A stretch of 64,000 nt of DNA from Pseudomonas sp. GTDB taxonomy: Bacteria; Pseudomonadota; Gammaproteobacteria; Pseudomonadales; Pseudomonadaceae. The notes under the pieces are model-generated. The model was not told where the DNA came from. It worked only from the letters and a program-made list of their open reading frames with translations, and ran no database searches. Numbering within the stretch: position 1 is the stretch's first letter; each line of letters starts with the position of its first letter. Of the stretch, positions 1-8,381 are shown piece by piece. Both the position numbers and the translations under genes were made by a program. Location: NCBI GenBank assembly GCA_007713455.1, contig VMRT01000001.1:434001-498000 (forward strand). The letters are read 5' to 3'.

Positions 1-1710
1 ACGGCTGCCGCCGGGCGCCGGGCCGTAGCGCTGGTTGAGTCGCGCGATGGCATCGACCGCGACCTCCAGCAGCCGGGCGTCGCTGTCGAGAGTTTCCTGG
101 TCGGCGTCCAGGCCATCGGTGAGCAGGGCAAAGGTGAGGTCGCCCCCGGCGCCGGCCAGGTGATGCACTTCGATTCGCTCGATCTGTTCCAGCAGGTCCG
201 CTTCATTGGTCAGCAGCGTCGGCACCGCGACCAGGGTGCGCATCGACTGCGGCACACCGGCGGTGAGGTCCAGGCCCGGCAGCGTGCTGGCGCCGAAACG
301 CCAGGTGACCACGCGGTTGACCAGCGCCGAGGCCAGGTCCGTGATCGGCAGAAAGGCGACCAGAGCCAGCAGCGCGAGCCAGCCCGCGCCCACGCCGGCA
401 CCGCCCATCGCCTGCAGCCCGAGGGACAGCAGCAGGGTGGTAACCAGGAGGATGGCGCCAACATAGCCGACGATGCCCAGCTGCACGTGAAAACGGCTCA
501 GGCGCAGCCCCAGTGGTGGGCGGAAGCCGAGGCTGCGTTCGAGACCGAGACGGCCTTCGCCAATCAGGTGGTAGCCGGGGTCTGCCACGCGCTCGTCGTC
601 GGCGATGTCACGGCTAGGCGCGGCGTTGGCGGCGTTGGCGGCGTCCAGCGCGGCGCCGGCTATCTCCAGTTCGCTGGCGCTGGAACCGCGTGCCAGTTGT
701 TCGATGGCACTGCGATAGAGGTTGCGTGTCGGGAAGTCCATGGCGGCAAAGGCACTGCCGCCGCGCAGCCGCTCATCCACCAGGCTGACGTCTTCGAACA
801 GCTCGGTCCAGTCGATATCGGAGATCAACCGCATGCTGGTGATGACGTTACGCACGCTGACGTTGGAGGCGCCCTGACGCTGCTGCGAGTGCTGTACCAC
901 CTGTTCGATGGAGGTGTCCTGGCGGCCTAGCTGTTCTTCCAGCCAGCCCAGTGACGGCGTGGTGCGCGGGTCCTGGTCGCGCAAGCGCTTGGCCAGTTCC
1001 GCGGCGAAGACCTCGGACAACGGCGCCGTGCCACGCGCGGCAATTTCATCGTCCAGCGCCTTTTCCGGCGAGCTGGCCGAGAGCAGCCGGTTGGCCATCT
1101 CGTCGGCGGCCATTCGGGTTGCCCGGCCATCGGTGATCTGATCGCTCAGACGACGCAGGTTCTCGATCAGGACGATGCGCAGGGTAATGGCCACGGCCCA
1201 CAGCTCGCCGATCGTCAGCGGCTGGACCTGCTGGTAGGCATTGATGAAACGGCGCAGGGTCTCGGGATCGAAATGACTGTCGGTATGGGCCACGAACGCC
1301 CAGGCCAGGCCGAAGATGCGGGGATAGCCCACGAAAGGCCCGTCAGCCAGCTTGGGCAGTTGGCGGTAGAAGCCTGGCGGCAGGTCGTCGCGAATCTCGC
1401 GGATCTGCGCCTCGACCAGGTGGTAGTTGTCCAGCAGCCACTCTGCGGCGGGTACCACGCTGCGACCACTTTCCAGCTCGGCGGCGCTGGCGCGGTAAGC
1501 CGCCAGCAGCACCGTCGCGTTGTCGTTCAAGCGCGCGTGCAGCGGCAGCACAGCCCGAGGGCGAGGGGTGACCGGCTGGGCGGCGGCCAGGCTCCGGGCG
1601 TGATGCTCGAGCCGCTCCGGGCCGAACAACTCGTCGCGAACGGGAGCTAGATCGCTCCAGACGGGCGAACGCTGATGGCGCCCGAGGATGTGACGGAAAA
1701 CTGAGGTCAT
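1..1710 (-). CDS. Cyclic beta-1,2-glucan synthase, N-terminal part (gene runs off the left edge)
   Basis: The reading frame starts with ATG at 1710 and stays open to base 1, giving the first 570 residues; the family is usually about 2,800 residues. The segment reading LLDNYHLVEAQIREIRDDLP (about residues 92-111) and the later LPGLDLTAGVP and LVAVPTLL stretches (about 475-500) are typical of the ChvB/NdvB family, in which a GT84 glucosyltransferase polymerises UDP-glucose and a C-terminal GH94 phosphorylase controls size. Two hydrophobic segments near residues 410-460 precede the glycosyltransferase start, as expected for this inner-membrane enzyme. Only the membrane entry and the beginning of the GT84 domain are visible here. 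The product would be a periplasmic osmoregulated glucan. The family assignment is secure; the completeness of the gene cannot be judged. Confidence 0.85.
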   Translation of the reverse strand, partial: MTSVFRHILGRHQRSPVWSDLAPVRDELFGPERLEHHARSLAAAQPVTPRPRAVLPLHARLNDNATVLLAAYRASAAELESGRSVVPAAEWLLDNYHLVEAQIREIRDDLPPGFYRQLPKLADGPFVGYPRIFGLAWAFVAHTDSHFDPETLRRFINAYQQVQPLTIGELWAVAITLRIVLIENLRRLSDQITDGRATRMAADEMANRLLSASSPEKALDDEIAARGTAPLSEVFAAELAKRLRDQDPRTTPSLGWLEEQLGRQDTSIEQVVQHSQQRQGASNVSVRNVITSMRLISDIDWTELFEDVSLVDERLRGGSAFAAMDFPTRNLYRSAIEQLARGSSASELEIAGAALDAANAANAAPSRDIADDERVADPGYHLIGEGRLGLERSLGFRPPLGLRLSRFHVQLGIVGYVGAILLVTTLLLSLGLQAMGGAGVGAGWLALLALVAFLPITDLASALVNRVVTWRFGASTLPGLDLTAGVPQSMRTLVAVPTLLTNEADLLEQIERIEVHHLAGAGGDLTFALLTDGLDADQETLDSDARLLEVAVDAIARLNQRYGPAPGGSR

Positions 1711-2088
1711 GAGCGCCTGTCCGACTAGCGGAGATAGGGGAAGAGGCGTTAGTGCGCCGGCTCCTGTCGGGAGGAACCACGGCGGCAAGCTTTCGGAACA
1801 ACGGGAAACCGATTGCCGGTTTCTGCCAAATCGCCGTACGGCCTCGTGCATGCACCAGACCGCGTGGCGGTATGGCAGAGGCTTCAAGAATCGGCGAGCC
1901 ATGAAAGCGGAGGGCCCTTCGGCCACTCCGTTTGCAGGAAGAATGCTGTCGCAGCAATTGCTCCACGATACAGCATAGGCACTTTTATTGTCGGTGCTTC
2001 GCCGCCTGGCCCTCAGGCGCGATCGGCATGCCGGCTCTGGCGAATCAAGGGGGCGAGATCGGTTCGGGCGAGGCTTGTGTTGCCCCTG
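1711..2088. other. Intergenic region without recognised feature
   Basis: These 378 bases lie between the starts/ends of two minus-strand genes. I see no convincing coding frame, hairpin terminator or RNA gene. Any promoter for the glucan synthase should lie here, but I could not pick one with confidence. Confidence 0.5.
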
Positions 2089-2490
2089 TCAGAGGCCACC
2101 CAGCAGGTCGTGCGCATCGAGCAGGCGCCAGGCGATTTCCGGCTGTTTCTCCAGCCCGCGGCGTACGGCGGCGGCGATGGCGGGGCGAGTCTTGCGGCAG
2201 AGGCCGGGCTGTTCGGCAAACTCGATGGCGATGCCGCGCATGCTGCGCACCTCGTTGTGGCCGGGGGCGACGGTCATGCGGATGCCGAGCTGGTCGAGCA
2301 TGCGTTGCTGCACGCGCTCGAGATCGTCCAGGCTCTGCACGTTCTCCAGACGTTCGAGCAGGCGCCGTTCCTCGTGGCGGGTCAGCATGAGGATGCGCAC
2401 GTCGGCGCCGGGCGTTTCCAGCAGCTCGTCGCGCCGGCAGGTGCAGGTGCCGGGCGGGCAGGGTGAGCGGAGCGGCGGCAGGCTATTCAT
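2089..2490 (-). CDS. Conserved hypothetical protein with N-terminal cysteine cluster
   Basis: This 133-residue protein has no family I can name. Its N-terminus contains a proline-flanked cysteine group (Cys11, Cys16, Cys18; pattern C-x4-C-x-C) that could bind a metal, followed by a charged, helix-rich body with an LTRHEERRLLERLENV stretch and a C-terminal segment rich in leucine. No signal peptide or membrane segment is seen. It stands alone on the minus strand, divergent from the CAP-domain gene at 2644, with about 150 bases between them. High coding quality in this frame (GC-rich third positions) supports it as a real gene. The function is unknown. Confidence 0.6.
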   Translation of the reverse strand: MNSLPPLRSPCPPGTCTCRRDELLETPGADVRILMLTRHEERRLLERLENVQSLDDLERVQQRMLDQLGIRMTVAPGHNEVRSMRGIAIEFAEQPGLCRKTRPAIAAAVRRGLEKQPEIAWRLLDAHDLLGGL

Positions 2491-2643
2491 GGCGTTCGAT
2501 CATAGCCAAGCCGGCGCAATGCGCACAGCCAGTGGCCTTGTGCCTGCCCGGTGATGACAAGTGTGGCAGCGTCGCGCACCATGGCGCTTCATTTCTGCGC
2601 CGGGTGCGCCTCGTTCCGTCAGGGATTTTGCTGGAGAACTGTC

Positions 2644-3480
2644 ATGCGTGTTCTGTCATCCGTCCTGCTGATCGCAACCTTGTGCGTTGCTGGCGCTGCT
2701 GTGGCCGAGGAGGCCCGCCTGGTCGAGGCGATCAATGCCTACCGTGGTGAAGTGCAGCGCTGCGGCGACAAGGCGAGCGAAGAGCTGCCGCCACTCACCG
2801 CCGACTCGCGCCTGAATTTGCCGGTCGATGGCGCAGGCGACCTGCAGCAGGCACTGTCCCGCGCGGGCTATCCGATGGTGACCGTGCAGGCGATCACCCT
2901 GTCCGGCCCGCGGGATGCCCAGGCCGCGATGCAGGCGCTGCGCGAGAGCTTCTGTCGGGTGATCCTCGACCCGCAGTTCGCCGATATCGGTGTGAGCCGC
3001 AACGACCGCGACTGGCGCATCGTGGTGGCGCGGCCGTTGCTCGATGGTCGGTTGGGTGACTGGCAGGCCGAAGGGCAGAAGCTGCTGGAGCAGATCAACG
3101 CCGCCCGTGCCACCGCCCGCCGTTGCGGCAAGCAGGACTTCGCTGCGGCCGGGCCGCTCAGCTGGAACGAGACGCTGGGCAGCACCGCCGAAGCCCACAG
3201 CCGGGCCATGGCCAACGGCAACTTCTTCAGCCATCTGAGCGAAGACGGCCGCACCCCCGGCGACCGCGCCGAGCTGGCCGGTTACACCGGCAGGCAGGTT
3301 GGCGAAAACATTGCTGCGGCGCTGCCTACTGCCCGCAAGGTGCTGGACGGCTGGCTGGCCAGCCCCGGGCATTGCGCCAATCTGATGAATCCGCAGTTCA
3401 GCGAGCTTGGCGCGGCCTACGCGGTCGATCCGCAGAGCGACGCGGCCATCTACTGGACGGCGATGTTCGGCGCGCCTTGA
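2644..3480 (+). CDS. Secreted CAP-domain (SCP/PR-1-like) protein with a degenerate tandem repeat
   Basis: I choose ATG at 2644 because it is preceded by GGAG and opens a clear signal peptide (MRVLSSVLLIATLCVAGAAVA); an in-frame ATG at 2551 would put 31 non-signal residues in front. The mature protein has two related halves. The C-terminal half (about residues 140-278) is a good CAP domain with LLEQINAARA, HSRAMANGNFFSHLSEDG, GENIAAA and SPGHCANLMNP. The N-terminal half begins with a similar LVEAINAYR and a matching cysteine but lacks the central CAP histidine motif, so it looks like a decayed duplicate. CAP proteins are extracytoplasmic; biochemical roles differ and none can be assigned here. 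The protein is about 278 residues. Confidence 0.8.
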   Translation: MRVLSSVLLIATLCVAGAAVAEEARLVEAINAYRGEVQRCGDKASEELPPLTADSRLNLPVDGAGDLQQALSRAGYPMVTVQAITLSGPRDAQAAMQALRESFCRVILDPQFADIGVSRNDRDWRIVVARPLLDGRLGDWQAEGQKLLEQINAARATARRCGKQDFAAAGPLSWNETLGSTAEAHSRAMANGNFFSHLSEDGRTPGDRAELAGYTGRQVGENIAAALPTARKVLDGWLASPGHCANLMNPQFSELGAAYAVDPQSDAAIYWTAMFGAP

Positions 3481-3583
3481 GCAGTCGTTCAGCGACCACC
3501 GCCAAGCCGCTTTCGGCTCGATTGTTGAGCGATCCGGCCGAGCGCGCTGTCAGACGAACCTGTTCCCATCAGCAGGGTTGCCC

Positions 3584-5530
3584 TTGACCGCTATCCCCAC
3601 CCCCGAGCATCTGCCCGCCGTGCTGGCGGGCCCGCTATTGCGGCGTCTCGAGCCTGGCCTTGTGACGTTCTGGCTGGTCGGCTCTCGGCCGCTCGAGCTG
3701 TCGCTGATTCTCGAAAGCCCGGCAGGCGGACTGCAAAAATCTGTGTCGCTCGATGAGCTGAGCTGCCAGCGCCTGCCGATCGGCAAGCACGCGGTATTGC
3801 ATCTAATCGAGTTCGTGCCGGCCGCACCGCTGCCAACCGATTGCCTGATCGAATACGACCTGCGCATCCACGATGGTGCAGGGGAGCAGGGCATCGCCGG
3901 CTGGGCGCCGCATCTGCTCTACGACGGCGCGATGCGACCGAGCTTCGTCATCAAGTCGCGGCTCGATCGCGTGCTGCATGGTTCCTGCCGCAAACCGCAC
4001 CATGCTGCGGCTGACGGCCTGTTGTGTGTCGACGAACTGCTGAGCGACGCGCTGGACAGTCCGGCCGAGCGCCCGGCCGTGCTGTTGATGACGGGCGACC
4101 AGGTCTATGCCGATGATGTCGCGGGGCCGATGCTGGTGGCGATCCATGCATTGGTGCGCCGGCTGGGGCTTTATGGCGAACAGCTCGAAGGCGCGGTGGT
4201 GAACAATAGCGATGAGCTGATGACCCATCCGGCCAGCTATTACCGTCGCGAGCAGCTGTTGCCCGCATTCAAGTCCAACGAGGCGTTGCGCGAGCGGTTC
4301 TTCGGTGGCGTGGAAAAGCCGGTGTTCACCACCGCCAACGGGCAGAACCACCTGATCAGCCTGGGCGAAGTGATGGCGATGTACCTGCTCGTCTGGTCGC
4401 CGACGCCCTGGTCGCTGATCGCGTCGCAAATGCCCGCGCTGGGGCCAGCCGAGGCCGAGCGTTACCGGAGTGAAGAGGCCTGCCTGCAAGGTTTTGTCGC
4501 GGGACTGCCGAAGGTGGCCCGCGCCCTGGCTCATATGCCGTCGCTGATGATCTTCGATGACCACGACATCACCGATGACTGGAATCTCTCCGCGCGCTGG
4601 GAAGAGACTGCCTACGGCCATCCGCTGTCGCGGCGCATCATTGGCAACGCGCTGCTCGCCTATCTGCTGTGTCAGGCCTGGGGCAACGAGCCGGCGCGTT
4701 TCGCCGAGTTGCTGCCGCCGCTCCATGAGCTGCTGGCGACGGCGAGCGATGGCTGGCTGGATTGCGCGGCGCAGGATCAGCTGATCGATACGCTGTTCAG
4801 GCTCGACGGCTGGGGCTACGAGCTGCCCACCGATCCGCCGCTGGTGGTGCTGGACACGCGCACTCGGCGCTGGCGCAGCGAGCGCAACCTCAATCGACCG
4901 TCCGGCCTGATGGACTGGGAGGCGTTGAGCGAATTCCAGCAGAACATTCTCGACAAACCATCGGTACTGATCGTCTCGCCAGCACCGATGTTCGGCGTCA
5001 AGCTGATCGAGGCGGTGCAGCGCGTGTTCAGCTGGGCCGGCCAGCCGTTGCTGGTCGATGCGGAGAACTGGATGGCCCATCGCGGCGCCGCCCACGTGAT
5101 GATGAACATCTTTCGCCACACGCGAACGCCGGGAAACTATGTGGTGCTGTCCGGCGACGTGCATTACTCGTTCGTCTACGAAGTGCACATCCGTTCCCGC
5201 GATAGCGGGCCGTGCGTCTGGCAGATCACCAGCAGCGGCGTGAAGAACGAGTTTCCACGGCGCCTGCTGGACTGGTTCGATCGCCTCAACAGCTGGCTCT
5301 ACGCGCCCTGGTCGCCACTGAACTGGCTGACCAAGCGCCGCCGGCTGGAAGTCGTACCACGCGTGCCTGACCGCAGTAACGCCGGCGAACGGCTATGGAA
5401 CGGCTCGGGTATCGGCCTGCTGCTGCTCGACGAGCAGGGCAGGCCGCGTGAGATCTACCAGTTGAATGCCGATGGCACGGCACCAGTGGCGTTTCTTGCC
5501 GAGCGCGCTCGCCGTCGTGGCGAGGCGTAG
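3584..5530 (+). CDS. PhoD-like metallophosphatase family protein
   Basis: The frame is open from 3407, but the first 59 codons do not look like this family. A TTG at 3584, preceded by AGCAGGG, gives a 648-residue protein starting TAIPTPEHLPAVLAGP. Metallophosphatase motifs are clear: GSCRKPHH early in the catalytic domain, GDQVYADD (metal-binding aspartates), FDDHDITDDWN and SGDVHYSF near the end. These place it in the alkaline phosphatase D superfamily, most likely the PhoD_2-type branch, which acts on phosphodiesters or phosphomonoesters. No Sec or Tat signal is visible, unlike classical PhoD, so it may be cytoplasmic or the true start may be elsewhere. It converges with the CDF transporter gene, with only about 20 bases between the stops. 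Confidence 0.8.
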   Translation: MTAIPTPEHLPAVLAGPLLRRLEPGLVTFWLVGSRPLELSLILESPAGGLQKSVSLDELSCQRLPIGKHAVLHLIEFVPAAPLPTDCLIEYDLRIHDGAGEQGIAGWAPHLLYDGAMRPSFVIKSRLDRVLHGSCRKPHHAAADGLLCVDELLSDALDSPAERPAVLLMTGDQVYADDVAGPMLVAIHALVRRLGLYGEQLEGAVVNNSDELMTHPASYYRREQLLPAFKSNEALRERFFGGVEKPVFTTANGQNHLISLGEVMAMYLLVWSPTPWSLIASQMPALGPAEAERYRSEEACLQGFVAGLPKVARALAHMPSLMIFDDHDITDDWNLSARWEETAYGHPLSRRIIGNALLAYLLCQAWGNEPARFAELLPPLHELLATASDGWLDCAAQDQLIDTLFRLDGWGYELPTDPPLVVLDTRTRRWRSERNLNRPSGLMDWEALSEFQQNILDKPSVLIVSPAPMFGVKLIEAVQRVFSWAGQPLLVDAENWMAHRGAAHVMMNIFRHTRTPGNYVVLSGDVHYSFVYEVHIRSRDSGPCVWQITSSGVKNEFPRRLLDWFDRLNSWLYAPWSPLNWLTKRRRLEVVPRVPDRSNAGERLWNGSGIGLLLLDEQGRPREIYQLNADGTAPVAFLAERARRRGEA

Positions 5531-5531
5531 C

Positions 5532-5558
5532 CGCGCGTGCCCCGCCGGATCACGCGCG
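5532..5558. repeat. Inverted repeat between convergent genes
   Basis: CGCGCGTG at 5532-5539 is repeated in inverse as CACGCGCG at 5551-5558 with an 11-base loop. It sits between two convergent stops and overlaps the last codons of the CDF gene. There is no T-tract, so a terminator role is only possible. Confidence 0.4.
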
Positions 5559-6197
5559 TCGCTCCACATCGCTGACCGCCATCCGTTCGGATCGCAACTC
5601 TTCCAGGGCATGGCGGGTGATCTGCACCGCCGCGCTGATGGAGAGCAACGCCATGATCGTCGCCACGATCAGATCGGGCCATCCGGAGCCGGTGCCGAAT
5701 ACGCCGAGCGCTGCCAGCATGACGGCGAGATTGCCCAGCGCATCGTTGCGGCTGCATAGCCACACGCTGCGCATGTTGCTGTCGCCTTCGCGGTAGGCGT
5801 AGAGCATGGCGGCCACCGCGATATTGGCCAGCAGCGCGATCACGCCGACGACGCCCATGGTCGAGGCATGCGGCACGCTGCCATCGACGAAATTGCCAAT
5901 CGCGACCACCAGGATGAACACGCCGAACAGGCCCATCGTCAGCGCCTTGGCCAGCGACGCCCGCGCCCGCATCACCACGCCCAGGCCCAGCACGAATAGG
6001 CTGACGCCGTAGTTGGCCGCATCGCCGAAGAAATCCAGCGAGTCCGCCAGCAGCGATACCGACCCCGAGCGCACGCCTGCGCCGATCTCGACACCGAACA
6101 TCGCCAGGTTGATCAGCAGCGCAATCCAGAGAATGCGCCGATAGCGTCCGCGTGCCGCCGTGGTGGCGCAGCCGCCGCTGCAACAATTTCCCGCCAT
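5550..6197 (-). CDS. Cation diffusion facilitator (CDF) metal efflux protein
   Basis: The ATG at 6197 has GGAGG six bases upstream and gives 215 residues, beginning MAGNCCSGGCA, a cysteine-rich N-terminus that could bind metal. The body has the CDF fold with about five to six membrane helices: the early LLADSLDFFGDAANYGVSL segment carries the HxxxD/DxxxD-type metal site (here D-S-L-D...D), and a second acidic motif follows at SRNDALGNLAVML. It is short for a CDF protein because the cytoplasmic C-terminal domain is almost absent. It is transcribed divergently from a MerR-type gene, from a promoter with the 19-bp spacer diagnostic of MerR control, so the substrate is most likely a divalent ion such as Zn, Cd, Pb or Co. 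The exact metal is not determined by sequence. Confidence 0.85.
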   Translation of the reverse strand: MAGNCCSGGCATTAARGRYRRILWIALLINLAMFGVEIGAGVRSGSVSLLADSLDFFGDAANYGVSLFVLGLGVVMRARASLAKALTMGLFGVFILVVAIGNFVDGSVPHASTMGVVGVIALLANIAVAAMLYAYREGDSNMRSVWLCSRNDALGNLAVMLAALGVFGTGSGWPDLIVATIMALLSISAAVQITRHALEELRSERMAVSDVERRA

Positions 6198-6225
6198 GAC
6201 ATCGCCTCCAGTTGTCGATGGCGCT

Positions 6226-6256
6226 ACGCTAAACCCTGTAGCCACTACAGGGTCAA
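6226..6256 (-). promoter_or_regulatory. MerR-type promoter and operator for the CDF gene
   Basis: On the minus strand TTGACC (6251-6256) and TAGCGT (6226-6231) are separated by exactly 19 bases, the over-long spacer typical of MerR-activated promoters. The spacer holds a perfect 9-bp inverted repeat, ACCCTGTAG at 6233-6241 and CTACAGGGT at 6245-6253, with three bases between. It closely resembles the CadR/ZntR/PbrR operators. Confidence 0.85.
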
Positions 6257-6259
6257 GCG

Positions 6260-6661
6260 ATGCCACTCACCATCGGCAAACTCAGCAAGGCCACGGCAGT
6301 GAACGTGGAGACCATCCGCTATTACGAGCGCATCGGGCTGCTGGCGGCGCCGTCGCGCACCGAATCCGGCTATCGCACCTTCAGCGAGCAGGACGCCGCG
6401 CGGCTGCGTTTCATCAAGCGTGGGCGGGAGCTGGGGTTTTCCCTCGACGAGATCCGCACCATGGTCGAGCTGGCCGACCAGCCGGAGCATGCCTGCACCG
6501 ATGTCGATCGCCTGGTGCAGACGCATCTGGTCGAAGTGCGCCAGCGCATTGCCGATCTGCAGCGGCTCGAAGCGGAGCTGCAGCGCCTGGCGGGCTGCAG
6601 CGAATCGTCGGTCCGCGAGTGCCGCATCATCGAAACCCTGACGGGAGTGCGTCGGCCGTAG
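6260..6661 (+). CDS. MerR-family heavy-metal-responsive regulator (CadR/PbrR/ZntR-like)
   Basis: The 133-residue protein begins with a MerR winged helix (LSKATAVNVETIRYYERIGLL, residues 8-28 without gaps) and continues into the long dimerisation helix. Three cysteines sit at positions 79, 113 and 121, matching the metal-binding cysteines of metal sensors of this family (for example CadR 77/112/119), with an eight-residue step between the last two. It lacks the histidine-rich tail of CadR. It is divergent from the CDF exporter and its start codon lies only seven bases from the operator dyad, so it should both repress its own transcription and twist the elongated exporter promoter when metal is bound. 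Metal specificity is uncertain. Confidence 0.9.
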   Translation: MPLTIGKLSKATAVNVETIRYYERIGLLAAPSRTESGYRTFSEQDAARLRFIKRGRELGFSLDEIRTMVELADQPEHACTDVDRLVQTHLVEVRQRIADLQRLEAELQRLAGCSESSVRECRIIETLTGVRRP

Positions 6662-6792
6662 GTCCGCGGTGTTGCGCGACTCGGTGCGCACGCACCGCAC
6701 ATCGAGATGTCCAGCGCTGACGAAACGCACGGTCTGCCCTCGGGTTCCAAGGCAATGTCACCAAAGCCCATTGTTGCCAGAGGACAGCTGCC

Positions 6793-6936
6793 ATGATCGA
6801 TCCAGACAACCCACTCAAGGATGGCCTGACCCCGCCGGACTACGACGAGTACGGCGATGTGCCGGACTCGGGCGAAAACGATTCAGGCACCGATTCGAAC
6901 GACCAACCGGAAGCCGATCAGAGCCCTCTCGGTTAG
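6793..6936 (+). CDS. Small acidic protein, 47 residues
   Basis: An ATG at 6793, seven bases after AGAGGAC, opens a 47-codon frame to TAG at 6936. The product is strongly acidic (many Asp/Glu, also Ser, Gly and Pro; for example PPDYDEYGDVPDSGEND) and contains no hydrophobic segment or cysteine, so it is probably disordered and soluble. It stands alone downstream of the MerR gene, 131 bases after its stop. The good ribosome-binding site is the main support. The function is unknown. Confidence 0.5.
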   Translation: MIDPDNPLKDGLTPPDYDEYGDVPDSGENDSGTDSNDQPEADQSPLG

Positions 6937-7076
6937 GAGCCTGCACCTGCGGCCCCACCCGACGTCGTGCAAACGCTGCATCTGCTGGACAATTCGAGCC
7001 GCTCGGCCTAAAAAGGCGCGCTGCGCCGAGAGGGCGTAGGCGCCAACCGGCAGCAGTGTCCAGAAGCAGGTGAATC

Positions 7077-7199
7077 GTGAGAAAGAAAAAGCCCGTAGAC
7101 CCCGTCCGCCAGGCTGAAAAGAACCGTGCCCACCGCATCGGCTGGCTGATCGCCCTAGCCGGCATCGTGGTGGGTTTCGCGCTGGTGATGGGCAAGTAG
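7077..7199 (+). CDS. Small single-pass membrane protein, 40 residues
   Basis: A GTG at 7077, preceded by AAGCAGG, starts a 40-residue frame ending in TAG at 7197-7199. The product has a basic N-terminus (RKKKPVDPVRQAEKNRAHR) followed by one hydrophobic helix (IGWLIALAGIVVGFALVMG), which predicts an inner-membrane protein with the N-terminus in the cytoplasm. It lies about 140 bases downstream of the small acidic gene on the same strand. The pattern of a positively charged head and one helix is common in small stress-related membrane proteins, but no family can be named. Confidence 0.5.
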   Translation: MRKKKPVDPVRQAEKNRAHRIGWLIALAGIVVGFALVMGK

Positions 7200-7239
7200 G
7201 CAAATCTCACCGCGGCCAGCCAGGCGGCATTGCCGCGGG

Positions 7240-7270
7240 CAGGTGAACAAGCAAAGCCTTATCCACCTGC
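7240..7270 (-). repeat. Degenerate REP-family copy
   Basis: The stretch reads GGTGAACAAG and GCAAAGCCTTATCCACC, an imperfect, minus-oriented relative of the REP hairpin found intact at 22821-22849. It lies between the 40-residue gene and the lactonase stop. Confidence 0.5.
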
Positions 7271-7292
7271 GAAGATGCGGGCGCGGGTTGTG

Positions 7293-8381
7293 TCAGGCGA
7301 ACGTGGCGCCTCTGGCATTCACGTACAGCGCGTAGATGCCGTGGCTGCTGGCCATGAACAGGCGATTGCCCTGCGCGCCACCGAAGCACAGGTTCGCGCA
7401 GCGCTCCGGCAGATGGATATGGCCGATCGCCTTGCCTGCGGGATTGAACACGCGCACACCATCCAGGCCTTCAGGGCTGGCCTCCGGTGATCCGGAACCC
7501 CAGCCGCACCACAGGTTGCCGGCCTCGTCGCATTTGATGCCATCCAACGCCCCATGCGCGGTGGCCTCGATGTGTTTGCTGCGCTCGCCCAGCGTGCCGT
7601 CGGCGTTCACCTTGTAAGCCCAGACCAGCCGGTTCGGCTTGGCGCGTCCCTCCACCACATAAAGCGTCGTTTCGTCCGGCGAGAAGCACAGGCCATTGGG
7701 CCCGGCGATGCCCTCGATCACGCGCGTGACCTCCAGTGTCTCGCCGTCTATGCGGTACACGGCATCCGGCAGCTCGGTCTCGATCTTGTGCCCTTCGTAG
7801 TAGTTGCCGGCCTGAAACGGCGGATCGCTGAACCAGATAGAACCGTCGCGCTTGACCACCACATCATTCGGCGAGTTGAAGCGCTTGCCCTGGTAACTGT
7901 CGGCCAGCACCGTGGTGCTGCCATTGTGCTCGGTGCGCGTGACGCGCCGCCCCAGCTCATGGGTGGTTGAGCCCTCACAGACCACCAGGCGACCTTGGCG
8001 GTCTCGCGTCAGCCCGTTGGAGAAATTCGACTGCTCCCGATAAACGCCAAGCGACCCGGTGATCTCGTCCCAACGCATGATTCGGTTGTTGGGGATGTCG
8101 CTCAGCAGCAGGTAACGCCCGTCGCCAACCCACACGGGGCCCTCGGCCCAACGCAAACCATCGGCGATCTTCTCGACGCTGGCGTTGAACAGGCGAAGCT
8201 GCAGAAAGCTGTCGTCCAGCACTTCCAGCGATGGGTCGGGGTACCGCCTGCTGAGCAGCTCGGCTGACTGGGAAAGGCGGGGCAGGGTGAGGCCGGCGGC
8301 AAACAGGGTCGAGTAGGCGAGCGACTGTTTCAGGAACTGGCGGCGGGAATCGTGTGATCGTTGTTGTTCTTGTTCGTTCAT
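7293..8381 (-). CDS. SMP-30/gluconolactonase family protein, Tat-exported
   Basis: The ATG at 8381 gives 362 residues and follows AAGG. The N-terminus carries a twin-arginine signal (SRRQFLKQS) and a hydrophobic segment ending near LPRLSQSAELL, so the folded protein should be exported through Tat to the periplasm. The beta-propeller of the SMP-30 family is evident: LRWAEGPVWVGDGRYLLLSD with the metal-binding Glu, NSPNDVVVKRDGSIWFSDPP with the catalytic-site Asn/Asp, and GPNGLCFSPDETTLYV. Family members hydrolyse sugar lactones such as gluconolactone or related esters; the substrate here is not evident. The gene is monocistronic as far as I can see and its upstream region is AT-rich. Confidence 0.85.
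   Translation of the reverse strand: MNEQEQQRSHDSRRQFLKQSLAYSTLFAAGLTLPRLSQSAELLSRRYPDPSLEVLDDSFLQLRLFNASVEKIADGLRWAEGPVWVGDGRYLLLSDIPNNRIMRWDEITGSLGVYREQSNFSNGLTRDRQGRLVVCEGSTTHELGRRVTRTEHNGSTTVLADSYQGKRFNSPNDVVVKRDGSIWFSDPPFQAGNYYEGHKIETELPDAVYRIDGETLEVTRVIEGIAGPNGLCFSPDETTLYVVEGRAKPNRLVWAYKVNADGTLGERSKHIEATAHGALDGIKCDEAGNLWCGWGSGSPEASPEGLDGVRVFNPAGKAIGHIHLPERCANLCFGGAQGNRLFMASSHGIYALYVNARGATFA

Noticed and set aside
1343-1966. A 207-codon minus-strand frame at the left end
   Set aside because: It overlaps the glucan synthase gene in another frame and has repetitive arginine-rich translation.
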